NCBI GenBank assembly: GCA_015501595.1
Contig: JADNRX010000127.1
Location: 1-64,000 of the forward strand
Reading direction: 5' to 3'
Length of the DNA stretch: 64,000 nt
From: Hymenopellis radicata
Lineage: Eukaryota > Basidiomycota > Agaricomycetes > Agaricales > Physalacriaceae
Part shown: positions 21,626 through 32,822 of the stretch, piece by piece
How positions within the stretch are numbered: the first letter of the stretch is position 1
How the letters are laid out: the number at the start of each line of letters is the position of its first letter
The notes under the pieces: model-generated
Database searches by the model: none
What the model saw: the letters and a program-made list of their open reading frames with translations, nothing else
What the model was told of the DNA's origin: nothing
Position numbers and translations under genes: made by a program

Positions 21626-22370
21626 TTGAAGTCGCCTGGCCCTGGCCTCGCCGCCATCGGTTACGTCGAAGAAGGCTTTGGTGGGTCACGATACTACGAG
21701 CACGGTGGGCTGTTTCATATCCTCCACGATGAATCAGCAAGAAAGAAATTGCAGGCAGAATCAAAGGCGGCTTGGCCGGAGATGGGCACTCCGTTTTCGT
21801 TCCAGATGGCGGAACATTTACCTTACCTTGTAGGTGTCAATGCCTTACTGCATATCACCGACTCCTGACGTTTTTCAGACTGGTGTGATTAAAGAAGCTA
21901 AGGGGTCACCCTGCCCTTCCGCGCATCGCGACTTCGCCGACTGTTGTCAATGAATTTGTTGTTCCTGCTGGTGTACGTGGAATCGCCAGGACCATTCCTG
22001 TATACTGATGTTTAAGAACTTGTAGACCGTCGTCGGTGCCTCACATTAATTCGTACTCTGAGCGCCAAACATCTTTCCCGATCGCCTTGCATTCAAACCC
22101 AAGCGATGGATGGGAGCAGAGTCACTGGGGTTGGACAAGTATCTCGTCGTGTTTTCTAGAGGGCCGAAAAGTTGCTTGGGGATGAATTGTGTATCCTCTG
22201 TACTACCTCATAGTGGTTCGCGCGCTTGGATATAGAGTTGTATGAGACGGGGGGGTCTCCATTCGATGAAGAATCTGACACGTATGTTTGATAGCGAAGA
22301 GGACATGGCTTTCAGAGATCATGAGTGTGAGAGCACTCCGGGCCCTTGTGAAGGAAAAGGCAGCGTAATG
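21626..22370 (+). pseudogene. Cytochrome P450 fragment
   Basis: Only the C-terminal third is recognisable. It has the I-helix/J region (ARKKLQAESKAAWPEM, MAEHLPYL), a remnant of the VVPAGVRGIA and PDRLAFKPKRWMGAE region, and the heme-binding loop FSRGPKSCLGMN with its cysteine. The pieces lie in different frames with stops between them, and the E-x-x-R helix is damaged. No N-terminal membrane anchor is found upstream. It is a dead P450 gene, unrelated in detail to the two fuller P450s in the window. Confidence 0.75.
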
Positions 22371-22459
22371 TCACCGAATATTCAACTTGATATCGAACTT
22401 GAAACTTTCATAGCGAGGTAGCGTGAGTAACAGCAGGTTTCGTATGCTCTACGATAATG

Positions 22460-23752
22460 TAGAGCAAGGCACGAGTGTATACCCGGGTGCACCCGACACC
22501 CGTCCGGCAAATACTTGCGTCCGAGAAGCCGGACTTGCCACCTGCCAGTACACCCGGGTACCCACAAGTACTTGACCCGCGGGTCAAGTACTTGGCAAGT
22601 ACTTGCCTCGCAGGTGTGCAAGTACTTGTTAAAAGTACTTGCATCTTGTGAGCATTTTCGTGCCCGCCGACGACCCCCGAGCAATTGCGCGGGGGCTCTC
22701 GACGTGCACGATACACTTGTCTGAAGCCCCGGTTACTTGCATGAGCAAGAACCGCAGCCAAACGAAGTGTAGTAGGGAATGGTGTGGGGTGGGAGAGAGG
22801 GCAAGGAGAAAAGAGACAGCACGGGGTGAGACGATGGGGCAAAAAAAATAGGCAACCTGTAATGGTGTAAGAAAAACAAATAGAGCAGTGAATACACACC
22901 GTTGGGCAACGTCGCGTCCACGACGCCATCGGGATAGCGCTGTCAACACAGACGAGCGCGAAAAGCTGCCAGTCGCGCTAGTGGCGATGCGAGCTGCCGT
23001 ACATCATGGGTGTCATCCTGGGCGTGGCGGGTGTCGTCCTGACCGTCGTCGTGTGCCGTGCTGGTCATAGACGTTGTCGTCCTGGTCGCTGTCGCGAAAA
23101 TCACCTCGGAATGTATCCGAGGGCGGCTGGGCCGGCGCACAGTCAGACCCAGCGGAGAAAATGTCGTCCTGTCGTATTGCGGCCTCCGTGAGGGCTTACG
23201 CTGTCCGTGCTCGCTCCAGACGGCGTCGTCGCGCAGACAAACGCAAGAAATCGCCCCGGATCGAATCCATGGGCGGCGGCGGGCGGCGCGAAGCCAAACC
23301 GCGGGAGAAAAGCCAAGGAAAATAAGTACAAGACGGTGAACGAGCCCCAGAAAATTTTCTGGGGCCGACGAACACAACGCGAACGTTGTGCTGTGGTGGA
23401 AGGAAGCAGAGTGCGAAGATCAGACCCGATCGATCCTTATCCGGCACTTGCCGGGATCTTCGGCGATCTCGGTCTCGGCAAGAAATTCCCGCGAACGTCG
23501 TTTCTCAACGACGTTGGGCTCATTTGAGCCCCAATAAATTCGTAAAAATCATTAAAAATATAATTGACCATTGAGGCAAGTACTAGGCAAGTACTTGCCC
23601 CAAATACTTGCCGCGCCAACCCCGTACTTGCCACCTGTGCACCACCCGGGTGTTGGCAAGTGCCGGGTGGGCAGGTGCCGGGTGCGGCACCACCCGGGTG
23701 ATGCCGATACTTGCGAATACTTGCAAGTACTTACCACTCGTGCCTTGCTCTA
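22460..23752. mobile_element. hAT-like non-autonomous element, 1.29 kb
   Basis: An 18-base terminal inverted repeat, TAGAGCAAGGCACGAGTG, is identical at both ends and is flanked by the 8-base direct repeat CGATAATG (22,452-22,459 and 23,753-23,760). Both features are diagnostic of hAT transposons. The subterminal zones (about 22,500-22,650 and 23,575-23,735) are packed with AAGTACTTG and ATACTTGC motifs, candidate transposase-binding sites. The middle has no transposase-like ORF; it holds a perfect 22-base palindrome at 23,344-23,365 centred on AAAATTTT. It inserted 10 bases beyond the stop codon of the following minus-strand F-box gene. Confidence 0.85.
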
Positions 23753-23769
23753 CGATAATGTATTCCTAA

Positions 23770-26125
23770 TCAGTGTTTCTTTGCGTCGAACTGCTTATCT
23801 CCGATCCACAGCCTCAGCGCGCTCATCTCCCTTCCTTCCGTTTCCTCCTTATTGCATCTGAAGTATTTCACAGTTACCGCTGGAAAACAAATCTCCGTCA
23901 ACCACGTCTGTAACTGCGCCAGTCCGGGCGTCCTGGCATGCGGAGAAGGCTTGAGATACACATGGATGATGAGGGTCTCGAGCTGTAAGTTCTCGCCAGA
24001 TAAGACTGCATCCAGAATCCCCCAAGCACCTTGTGATCCCAAGTCCCTGGCTTTCAGGGGAACAAGTTGAGCAAGTTCTAATGTGAGCTTATGGAGTCTC
24101 GAATTGGACGGAACGGCGGCCAAGCTTTCAACATACCAGTTGAAGCGATCTTTGTCATGTTCGAAAAGAACAAAGTCTTCATGAATGGGTTAAAGTCATG
24201 TCTACACTTCTGACGCCGCCGAGGAAGAGTGGTGTACCAATCGTGTCTTCAACTAAAAGCGACATATGTCAGGGATAGGGGAAATCATAAAAAAAGCACT
24301 CCACATACAATCTGTGAAGTCAGTCAACAACAAATCAAAGGGTTGTATCGGCGAATGAGATTGTTGATCCGTAGCACAGCTGTGGCGGTCATCGCTTCGG
24401 ATTCGTCCGCGGATATCTGCAAACTGTATACATATGCCAAGGGCGACCACTGGTGACTAGCCAGGAAATCCATCAGCATCAATGAGCCACACCCAAGGGA
24501 CTTGGAGAGTGTCAGCTCGAGATCTGTAACAAATAAGAAGGACACCGCGCGGCCTCCCATTCCGTCCAGGTATCCTCCTCATCCCAGTCCCATGTGTCTT
24601 CTTCGATTTCAAGCGACATCTGATCTGACGTGGAGGTGGTATGCGGAATGAGGGATATACCGTCCACAAAGAGCTCAAGCGAGTCCATACACGGAACAGG
24701 ACAGCCAAATAAAGATCGGCCACGGAAGACATACAATGACAAGGGAATAATATGTCTGAGCAGTACATAGCAACTGTACATGTCATATAATGATTTCTAT
24801 ATAAGAGTTTACAGACTACGCGCCGTGTCAAGGCAGCAAATGATGAATATACTTCACCGATGCTTATCGGCAGGACACCATCCAACAGGACAAGGTCACA
24901 TCACGCTGATATGCCTTATGGGGACGACCGGCAATGGCGGATCTCCTCGTCCTCGAGCCCATCAGAGTCGACATCGGGTTCCTCATCTTCTTCATCGTCT
25001 TCCATCTCGTCCTTGTTGTCGCCGTTTTGGCGCGGTGTGCTTGGTAAAGCAACAGCTGTCTGTTTCTTTGGTTTGGGCAGACCTTTCTCCAACGTGAAGG
25101 AAGAGCAAGCGCGCGCATCATCTGTCCCGATTGGGAGTGTGACACAGACTTCGTGCCTCCGACTGGCACTTGTTCTAACATGTTACTGTGCTCATCTCAG
25201 ATGCCTGAAATCACCTAGATGTATGTTTCTTAGTGTTATCAAAGTATTTGAAGTAGCTTGGAGTGGCGTGCATCGACTCCAACAGTCAAAAGACAGGTTC
25301 TTAGAGAAATTCATGAATAATCATAGACTGTATGAATTTAACAGAATGGTATTGCTTCGGAGATTGTGTATTTAACAAGAACATACATAATACCAGTTGT
25401 TAGTATCGTGACCGAGGGCAAATGCGACGTGTGGGGGTGGTTCCGGGCCATTTGTCCTGTTGCGTGGTGTTGTCCCGTTCCGTGGTGGATCACTGTATCC
25501 TCCCAATAACCGAGGAACACATTAAATGCTGGGATGGAGAAGGTGCTGTTGCACAGGGCGAGGTGCGTAACCGAGGATTCCTTCAGAATGCGAAAGTCAT
25601 TGAGCTCGATGCAAGTCTCATCGTGGAAATGCATGTTGTCTAGTCGAAGATATTGAAGTTTGTGCATTTGGGGAATGAAGGATAAGAATGAGAGGAAGAG
25701 CGGACGGCTGGAAGTGGGAATGAAGAGAGAATTTTGGGGCAACAAGCCGTTGGGATTTCGATGAGAGAATTCAAGTATCGTGACAAACTTTGTGGAAAGA
25801 CTGGGATCGTTTTCTAGGGCCTGGCAAAGATTACGGAGCGACGCGTCTATATGGTGATCATTGGGGCGAATAGAAATCTTTTCGAATATGATTTTGCGAA
25901 TGATGGCAATCGTGTCCGGCCAGACCAAGCACACTGTGCGCAGGTCACGAAAATATGCCGCTTTCTTCTTGTCGGAATCTGAGATGTAGCTAGAGGTGTA
26001 CACAAAAGCGTATGGTGATAACTCTCGGATAATGAGAGTTTTGATTTCGAGAGGAATGCCAGGCTGAGTCTTTTCTCGTTATAAAAAAGCGGAATGAATC
26101 GAGACAACAATCGGACGCGTACCAT
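23770..26125 (-). CDS. F-box/LRR-like protein, possibly disrupted
   Basis: The start is probably ATG 26,125 followed by an intron (26,122-26,064) that leads to MPGIPLEIKTLIIREL, a typical basidiomycete F-box start. The frame continues with DLRTVCLVWPDTIAIIRKIIFEKISI to about 25,395. The middle exon (LRHIIPLSLYVFRG...CPVPCMDSLELFVDG, EEDTWDWDEEDTW) lies near 24,760-24,530, and the C-terminal exon (FNWYVESLAAVPSNSRLHKLTLELAQ, ending FDAKKH) at 24,150-23,770. A gap of about 600 bases between the first two parts holds an unrelated acidic coding-like segment, so the gene may be broken there. It is distinct from the A/B/C paralogues. Exon joins are approximate. Confidence 0.55.
24905..25170 (-). 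pseudogene. Unrecognised coding-like fragment with acidic tail
   Basis: One minus-strand frame reads HEVCVTLPIGTDDARACSS, then a basic KPKKQ patch and a run rich in D and E (EMEDDEEDEEPDVDSD) before a stop near 24,905. An acceptor-like TTAG precedes it near 25,172. Composition and the long acidic tail look like the last exon of a nuclear protein, but I cannot name it. It lies between two parts of an F-box gene that belong together, so it may be an inserted gene fragment. Confidence 0.35.
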
Positions 26126-27110
26126 GATTGAATGATTATTATTTAACACGGGAAGTCCCCCAGAAAAGACGACTGGAAGAACGGAGACGAGGAGTATCCT
26201 CGCGTTTCTATGAACTACGCGCTCCTTGGTGAGTCGTGGTATGAGTGGCAAGGCTGTAAACTGTCGTAATAGCACAATGAGTGCAAGAGGGCCTGAAGAG
26301 GTCAAAGATTGAAAGACGGCCTCAGCGTTACTTATGTAAGCAACTCAGCTCGGCATGGCTATTGCCGTTCGTCTGTTGCTGGACGCGTTTCTGACGCGTT
26401 AGATGCGCTGCTAGGACAGCATAAGAGACAAGAAGACCTCATACGAGTACACTGAATCTCCGAAGTAGACTTTTTAGGCGTGCCGACTGCCATCGCCAAG
26501 AACAGGAGTCATTTTCCGCGGAGCTGGCTTGTCAATGTAGAATGAAGGAGATATAAGATTCCAAGACATAAAGAGGTAATAACTCAGGTGACTGCAATCA
26601 ACGACGCTGCTCTATAGTGCCTAGCACAACCCATCTTGGTGGCGGGAAGACCAAGTTTCCACTTCCTCAATCAACTCCAAGACATCGCGAGCACACCCAA
26701 AGGAGAGAGAGAAGCCGGCACCGCCTTGGCCGTAAGAGTGGACAATACGACTCGTGGATCCGTCTGGTCTTGAGCGCAGCTGCTTTCATTATCATTCGGT
26801 TGAAGCAAGTTCTGCCTACACGAAGCAGACAGGAAGTAGTTATGTACAACTTTTCCACTTGGACTCTTCAAGGTTACTGGATATCTTTGCTGAGAATTAG
26901 TAGTCATAGCAAGTAGTCTGAATACTGGTAAATCATAAGGTACAAAAGCAAGTCATGGACTACAACTAGCACCCAACAAGTAATGAGCCAGCTGCTAAAA
27001 TGCGTAATCACCAAGCTCACCGCGATACTCATGATTGAGGCTAGAACTGGTCTGCCCGGATTGCTCTCTCTTTCCTTTCTTTCCTTTCAGTGGTAAGCCA
27101 ATAATAATCA
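26126..27110. other. Intergenic region with one gene fragment
   Basis: Apart from the D-amino-acid-oxidase fragment near 26,640-26,800 and the second copy of the 34-base repeat (26,780-26,813), I see no supported gene or RNA in this stretch. Confidence 0.5.
26640..26800 (-). pseudogene. C-terminal fragment of D-amino-acid oxidase-like gene
   Basis: One frame reads GSTSRIVHSYGQGGAGFSL, then SFGCARDVLELIEEV. The RIVHSYGQGGAGF...GCA signature matches the conserved C-terminal FAD-binding loop of D-amino-acid and D-aspartate oxidases (usual form VVHNYGHGG-G...GC). Only about 50 residues remain, and no FAD-binding N-terminus is present nearby. The upstream edge coincides with the dispersed 34-base repeat, suggesting a rearrangement breakpoint. 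Confidence 0.6.
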
Positions 27111-28516
27111 TCAATAATCGCGTCGTCTTCGCTCGCGATCCCTATCTCTATCCCGGCGTGGACTTCGAGAACGATGCCTCTCTCGACTCCGGCTACGTTT
27201 CCTTCGTCTGCTGTCCGATCCTGGTACGTCGAACACCATTCCGTAGCCCCCATCACGATCCTCTCGACTGTTCCGGTATCTAGACGTCTGCACGAGATCG
27301 TCTCGACCACCATATCCACTACCACCTTTGGACATCTTGGGCTCACGCTTGGATTGTTTGACCAAACGTTGTTGGACTTGGCCACCGACTGTGAAAAGTC
27401 CACCCATATTCGTCTATCATCGACCAGGACGTTCTGCATTTTGAAGTAAGCCTGAAGAAAGGATTAATACTGTGCAAAAAAATAAATAAAACTGGAACGA
27501 ACCTGCTCAGCATCTTCGCGTTTATCAAACTCGATAAAGGCATACTGCAACGAGTCGCCGGTCTTTTTGTCGCGAATGACTTGACAGCTCATGATGACTC
27601 CAAAGCGAGAGAATATGAGCTCCAGGTCCTCGTCCCTCGTCACCGCATTAAGCTTGCAGACGAACAGCACATTCTCAGGCGGCCGGACGTTTGCAAAGGG
27701 CAGATCTCCGACCATCTCGAGTGTCAGCGCAGAGGCCGCGGCGGCTTTCTCGCGTCGAATACGCTCTTCTTCTTCTTCCGGCAGCTGGAAAAGCGGGTCT
27801 TCGTCTTCTGCGATACGCGTGGAGTTGTCTGGCGGCCGCTTGGGCGAAGAGGGCGGTTGCATAAGACCTGGAGGATCGGGGAAGGGGTCATCTAGGGTGG
27901 AAGTGGATTAGCATGTACGTGGAACGAAGCGGTAATAATGGCCAACCTAGAATGACAACATGTCGGATGCGCACGTCTTTTAGCGGGCGGTCCTTGTCGT
28001 CTGTGAAGACGTCGTTGAGTTTGTCGAGCGTGTCAAGGCCTTCGACGACGTGGCCGAATGCGGCGTGCTTCCCATCCAGGTATTCGATGTTGTCCGCGAG
28101 TGTGATGAAGAATTGGCTTCCGCACCCGCCTTTCTCTTGTCCAGGGAGAGAGGGCGCGACTGCCATGGACACGGTGCCCTTGTTCGTATGCTTGAGTTTG
28201 GGCAGTATCTCGGGGGTAAAGTAGCGTGGAACTGGATCTTTGGCCGAGGTTTGCGAGGCGATGTATGACCAGATTGACTCGCCGCCTGCGCCCGACGCGG
28301 AGGGGTCGCCCGCCTGGGCTAGAAAGTCCTTGGATACTACAGACGATCAGATATTATGGATACGGCCAACGCAGGTAGCGCACCATTGAAGAAGGCATTT
28401 AGGTTGTAGTAATAGACTTTACAGAGTTTGAGAAAGTTCTCGCATGTTTTGGGACAGGAATCGACCTCAAGATCAATGACAAGGTCGCCGACGGAAGTTT
28501 CAAACAAAACAGACAT
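27111..28516 (-). CDS. Cyclophilin-RRM protein, PPIL4 type
   Basis: The start ATG is 28,516 ([19 protein letters not shown]), the standard PPIL4 N-terminus. The cyclophilin domain spans about residues 1-165 over three exons, with [21 protein letters not shown] and [15 protein letters not shown]. An acidic and helical linker leads to one RRM ([39 protein letters not shown]). The tail is RS- and RD-rich ([19 protein letters not shown]). Such proteins are nuclear peptidyl-prolyl isomerases linked to spliceosomes and transcription. After the RRM (about 27,345-27,375) the reading moves to another frame without a visible intron, so one base may be missing or extra there. Orthologues in other fungi are often named CYP6. 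It diverges from the DNAJC28-like gene with about 140 bases between starts. Confidence 0.8.
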
Positions 28517-28657
28517 ACAACGCGCAAGCCAACCAGAGATGACACCAGGAGGAGAAGGTGCAAGATTTCCACTTCCGAATCGGGCGAGGTGACCATCGTG
28601 ACACTGTAACGCTACATCCGCTTTTGGACGGCCAGCTCTCTCTCACAATAACACTGT

Positions 28658-30084
28658 ATGCGCGTAGCGTTCCGGCCGACCTATCTCACGCGCTACCACC
28701 CTTTCAGAGGCGAACTTCTTATCCGAGGAGAATCCACCAAGGCCGTAACCTCCGCCAGCGACAAACTCTTTGCAGATGCATCCCGGGAAGAACAGTCTCA
28801 GTCAGCGCCCAAGTCGGCCCACCTCAGCGCACTAGAGAGCCAACACGAGAACTGGACAGGTGATGAGAGTATCCAGGATGCGGTACTACGGATGCTTGTG
28901 GACAAGTACAAGCCTCTACGAACGGGGACTATCCAGACTGCAGAGGAGAAACTGAAGCGCGCCCCGCCTTCTGTATCACTCGGCACGAAAGCGCATTTCC
29001 GCTCTGTTGAGCATCCATCGCCGCTGTCTACCCCATCGTCTGGGTCTTGGATTACTGAAACTTTGTTGCCGGCGAAGGAAGGCCACAAGCCGTGGCACAC
29101 CGAGTACAAGGTGCCCTCGCATGCGGCCTCTATCAAGTTGGCGAGCTTCCCGCTTCGGTCGTCTACGCCGACTGCGCCTATAGACGATAAGCTGCGCAAG
29201 CAGGATAAGGAGGCAAAGAAGCGCGTCGAGCAGGCCGGGAAGCTGCATCGCGCGCGCGAGTCTACGCTAGATTATCGACTCGGTGTAAAGAAGGCACATG
29301 TTGGTGGACGGCCAAATCCCGTGTCTATGAAGGGCTGGTCTGGTCTGGTGGAGGACAAAATTGAGGTTGGTGTCGAGTATTATTTTATGGATGTTCATCA
29401 TTAATTTGCTGGCAGAAAGCAAGGCAGGCTGGGATATTCAAGACAGTAAGAGGACGTGGCCAGCCAATGTCGGTTGCTGTCGAAGAGAGGAATCCTTTTA
29501 TCGCTCGTGAAGAGTTTCTCATGAATCGGATTGTGCAACGCAATGGCGCCGCACCGCCATGGGTAGACTTGCAACAAAGTGAATATTATTTCTCCCTCGC
29601 ATGAGCATGATATTGATCATTCCTTCCAGCATTGGATATATCCATTCAGACCTTCCGCGATATTCTCCGTCAATCCTGGACTCGCCAGGCTCTCCGCAAA
29701 CTGACTACCGAACATCCCGCTCCCATCCTCGCCACCTTGACACTCGAGGACATCAAGAAAGTCCGAGACAATGCTTGGATGCAGCGCCAGGAGGGGTACC
29801 ATGATGCGGCGATGGATGATGTCAACTCGATGGTGCGCAAGTACAACGGGATCGCGCCCTATGCGGTTCGCCGGCCGTACTACTCTCGCGCAGCTGAAAT
29901 CGAGAGGCTGTATGAAGCTTGCGCTGAGGATATCTTGAGGGAATTGCAGAGGCGCTTCGAGGGGTCTAGCGAGATTGATCAATTTGCGGTGCGGCCAAAG
30001 GTTCCGGATGGCGTTCCTTTGGATTTGAAGCGTCTCTGGCGTTTTCTCCTTGAGAAGTTTGTTGGTTTGTTTATACGGAAGTAG
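28658..30084 (+). CDS. DNAJC28-like DUF1992 protein, probably mitochondrial
   Basis: Three exons (28658-29365, 29416-29578, 29630-30084) with introns of 50 and 51 bases give about 441 residues. The N-terminus is basic and hydroxylated, like a mitochondrial presequence. The conserved core reads GWSGLVEDKIEKARQAGIF, then GRGQPM, ERNPFIAREEFLMNRIVQRNGAAPPWVDLQQ, the DUF1992 signature found in DNAJC28 homologues. The J domain itself is absent, as in most fungal members. Function is poorly known; membrane-trafficking and mitochondrial roles have been proposed for animal relatives. The splice joins keep frame at each site. Confidence 0.8.
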
Positions 30085-30400
30085 AGGTGTATTGCATTGT
30101 ATAATAGCTGTATCGTGGTCTGTTATCTGTAATTTTATCCACTCCTTGCCTATCCATTCTTCTATATCTTTGGATTGGCTCAAGTACAGGGAAAGTCATA
30201 GCTCTATACAAAGAACAAGTGTCGAATATACGGCAAAGAGTACAAACTCAAGTCAAGTGAAGCAATGCAGCATTCCTGAAGAGCGACAGGGGCATGCACG
30301 CGTCGCGACGCGTGACGGAAATAAGTTTGTGACCGGTTACAAAGTTTTCGTCTTTTCCCTCACGACTGTTGGTTTGCTTTCTTCCCCTCTTTCACTCCTT

Positions 30401-32506
30401 ATGTTAAAGCTCCGCGGGTCTTTGCAAAGCCTCTCTCGCACCTCCCTCCTATCGCCGTCCGCCCCTCTCCTTCTCACCATGCCTCCACACCGCACTGCGA
30501 ATACCAGACGCACCATCACGGCGACAGCACCGCTTCTCGACGTATCAGACCTGTCCGAACGACGATTCCAGACCTTGGACATATCGGCCAAGTCAAAGCA
30601 GGGCATAAAGCACGAGTACGCCGTTGTTATCAATCGTGTTGACAGGAATTGCTGAATGTATTTAGGTTTATGACAAAAGTTCAATGTGCGTTGCGTGTCT
30701 ATCAAATGGCTCCATTTCTAACACCCTTACGTGTTAGCTCTCACACTTGAAGTGTGTGTGTCCGTACCCCCCTCGACTTTTGTCTGACCGCCCTTAGCAT
30801 GCTCTTTCTGGCGAAAACTTGTTGGTGCAAGCTCGGACCGGAACAGGTTTTTACACTTTCCTTCCATGCGGAATGCTGTTCTCACCTTGGCTTAGGCAAA
30901 ACATTGGCCTTTCTATTGCCGTGTATCGAAACCATTGCTAAAACCCCGGAACGGAAAGGGATATCCGCCCTCATCCTTGCACCGACTCGCGAACTAGCGC
31001 TACAAGTATGCTTTTATATCTTCTCATATATGAAAATTAATCTTTCCTTTCTTAGATTCAAGCAGAGGCTCTACCTCTCGCTTCGCAACACGGTGTCCGA
31101 GTCGCCTGTGTCTTTGGAGGAGGAGCAAAGTGAGTTTACCCAACCTGCCTGCATCGTCTTTTCGTATAACGTCTGTGCAGAGCAGCCCAGCAGGCAAAGT
31201 TATTAGCGCACTGCGATATCCTTGTGGCTACCCCCGGTCGCCTGGTTGACTTGGTGGAGAACTATCTCTCGGGCCCATACTTCTCTTCCCTTAAATTCTA
31301 CGTCCTGGATGAAGTCGACCGAATGTTGGACGTCGGATTCCTCCCTGATTTGGCCAAAATAAACCGACACCTGCCAAATACTGCCCAGGTTCCTCGCCAG
31401 AGTCTTTTCTTTTCGGCGACCATCGACAAGAACGTAAGAGATGTAAGAAACGATCTGGTTTTCTCTTAATAATAACCATTCTGACAACAAGCTCATTAGT
31501 ACATGACCAACAACTTGAAGTCCGACTACAAGTTCGTCAAGACTGTGTCGGACGACGAAAAGCTAACTCACGAACGAGGTATGTGCAAATGCATTTCATG
31601 CGTCTGCAACCATCTGACGGCTTGTAGTGTCACAAACCCACATCATCACTCCCTTCCGCGACCACCTACCGACCTTGTTACATCTAGTGCAGCAGGATCA
31701 AGCCACCCATGGCAAGGAATCAAAAATCATCGTGTTCATTACGACAGCCCGTCAGACGTCCGTCTCCTGCGACATATTCAACAAGATGGCAGAAAAAGCA
31801 CCGAGTCTCAAATCCCTCGAGCTCCATTCTAGATTGACTCAAAGTAGACGGACTGCGACGTCGGACCAGTTCAGGAAAGGAACCGGAATCCTCTTCGCCT
31901 CTGATGTCGCTGCACGCGGTGTCGACTTCCCAGGGTACGCTCTCGCGCGTGATTGTGTGATCTTCCAGCTCTAACGTATCGTTGTATAGAGTCACGCTCG
32001 TTGTTCAGGTAGGCTTGCCTCAGAACGGCGAGCAGTATATTCACCGTCTGGGACGCACAGCCCGTGCTGGTGCCGAAGGACGCGGGATCATCATCCTCGA
32101 TCGCGCTGAGCAGGCGTTTTTGAAGGACAGGGCTCTCGCTGGTATATCTATCACCCCGGCGAACGCTATTCCTCAGGATGTGCTCCAGCCGTGTGTGGAT
32201 CAGGTTCAATCCGCTACCTCTCTGCTCGATGATACGAAGAGAGGGCAAACGTACGCAGCGTGGTTGGGATACTACAAGGGTGCTAAGAAAACGACGCGCT
32301 GGGAGTCGGTCGAGTTGGTCCAGCAGGCGGAGGAATGGGTACGGGATTGTCTTGGGTGGACGCAGGAGCTGCCGCCGCCGTTGTTGCCCAAGACGGTCGG
32401 GATGATGCAGTTGAAGGGTGTTCCGGGATTGAATGTCCAAAAGCCGCCGCGTCTGGATGACGGTAGTGCACCGCAGAGGCCTCGTCGGGCTGTTCAGAGG
32501 GCGTAA
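30401..32506 (+). CDS. DEAD-box RNA helicase, MSS116-like, mitochondrial
   Basis: The N-terminus (MLKLRGSLQSLSRTSLLSPS) looks like a mitochondrial presequence. After splicing several short introns the motifs are in order: FMTKVQSLTLEHALSGENLLVQARTGTGKT (motif I split by an intron, joined at about 30,893), PTRELALQ, TPGR, DEVD in place of DEAD, SAT, ASDVAARGVDFPG and HRLGRTARAG. The C-terminal part (to 32,506) is basic with a proline-rich end. MSS116/CYT-19 proteins unwind RNA to help mitochondrial intron splicing and translation; assignment to that group is by presequence and overall similarity, so another mitochondrial DEAD-box class is possible. Eight or so introns make the gene model approximate. 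Confidence 0.8.
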
Positions 32507-32822
32507 TTGATAACACTCACTCACTCCTCAGTCGTATCATAGAGTACCTTAAAGGACATCTACAGTGAATCTCTGAATCGGGGCACGTACATAATACAAT
32601 ACGGTTTAAATTACATTGGGTATGATGGTACAAGTGTGATTAGTGGGGAATGATAGCGATGTGCATGCACTCGTAGCCAGCAGTAGTGTTTGATTGAGAA
32701 TTAGAGGTCTGAGATGTAGGAGAGAACATGATGCGACCGAGGCGTTATCGTGCAGTTGAATGGTTTTAGATGTCTAGAAGCCCCCCGCATGAGAAAGAAC
32801 GAATAGAACAAAGTAAAAAAGC

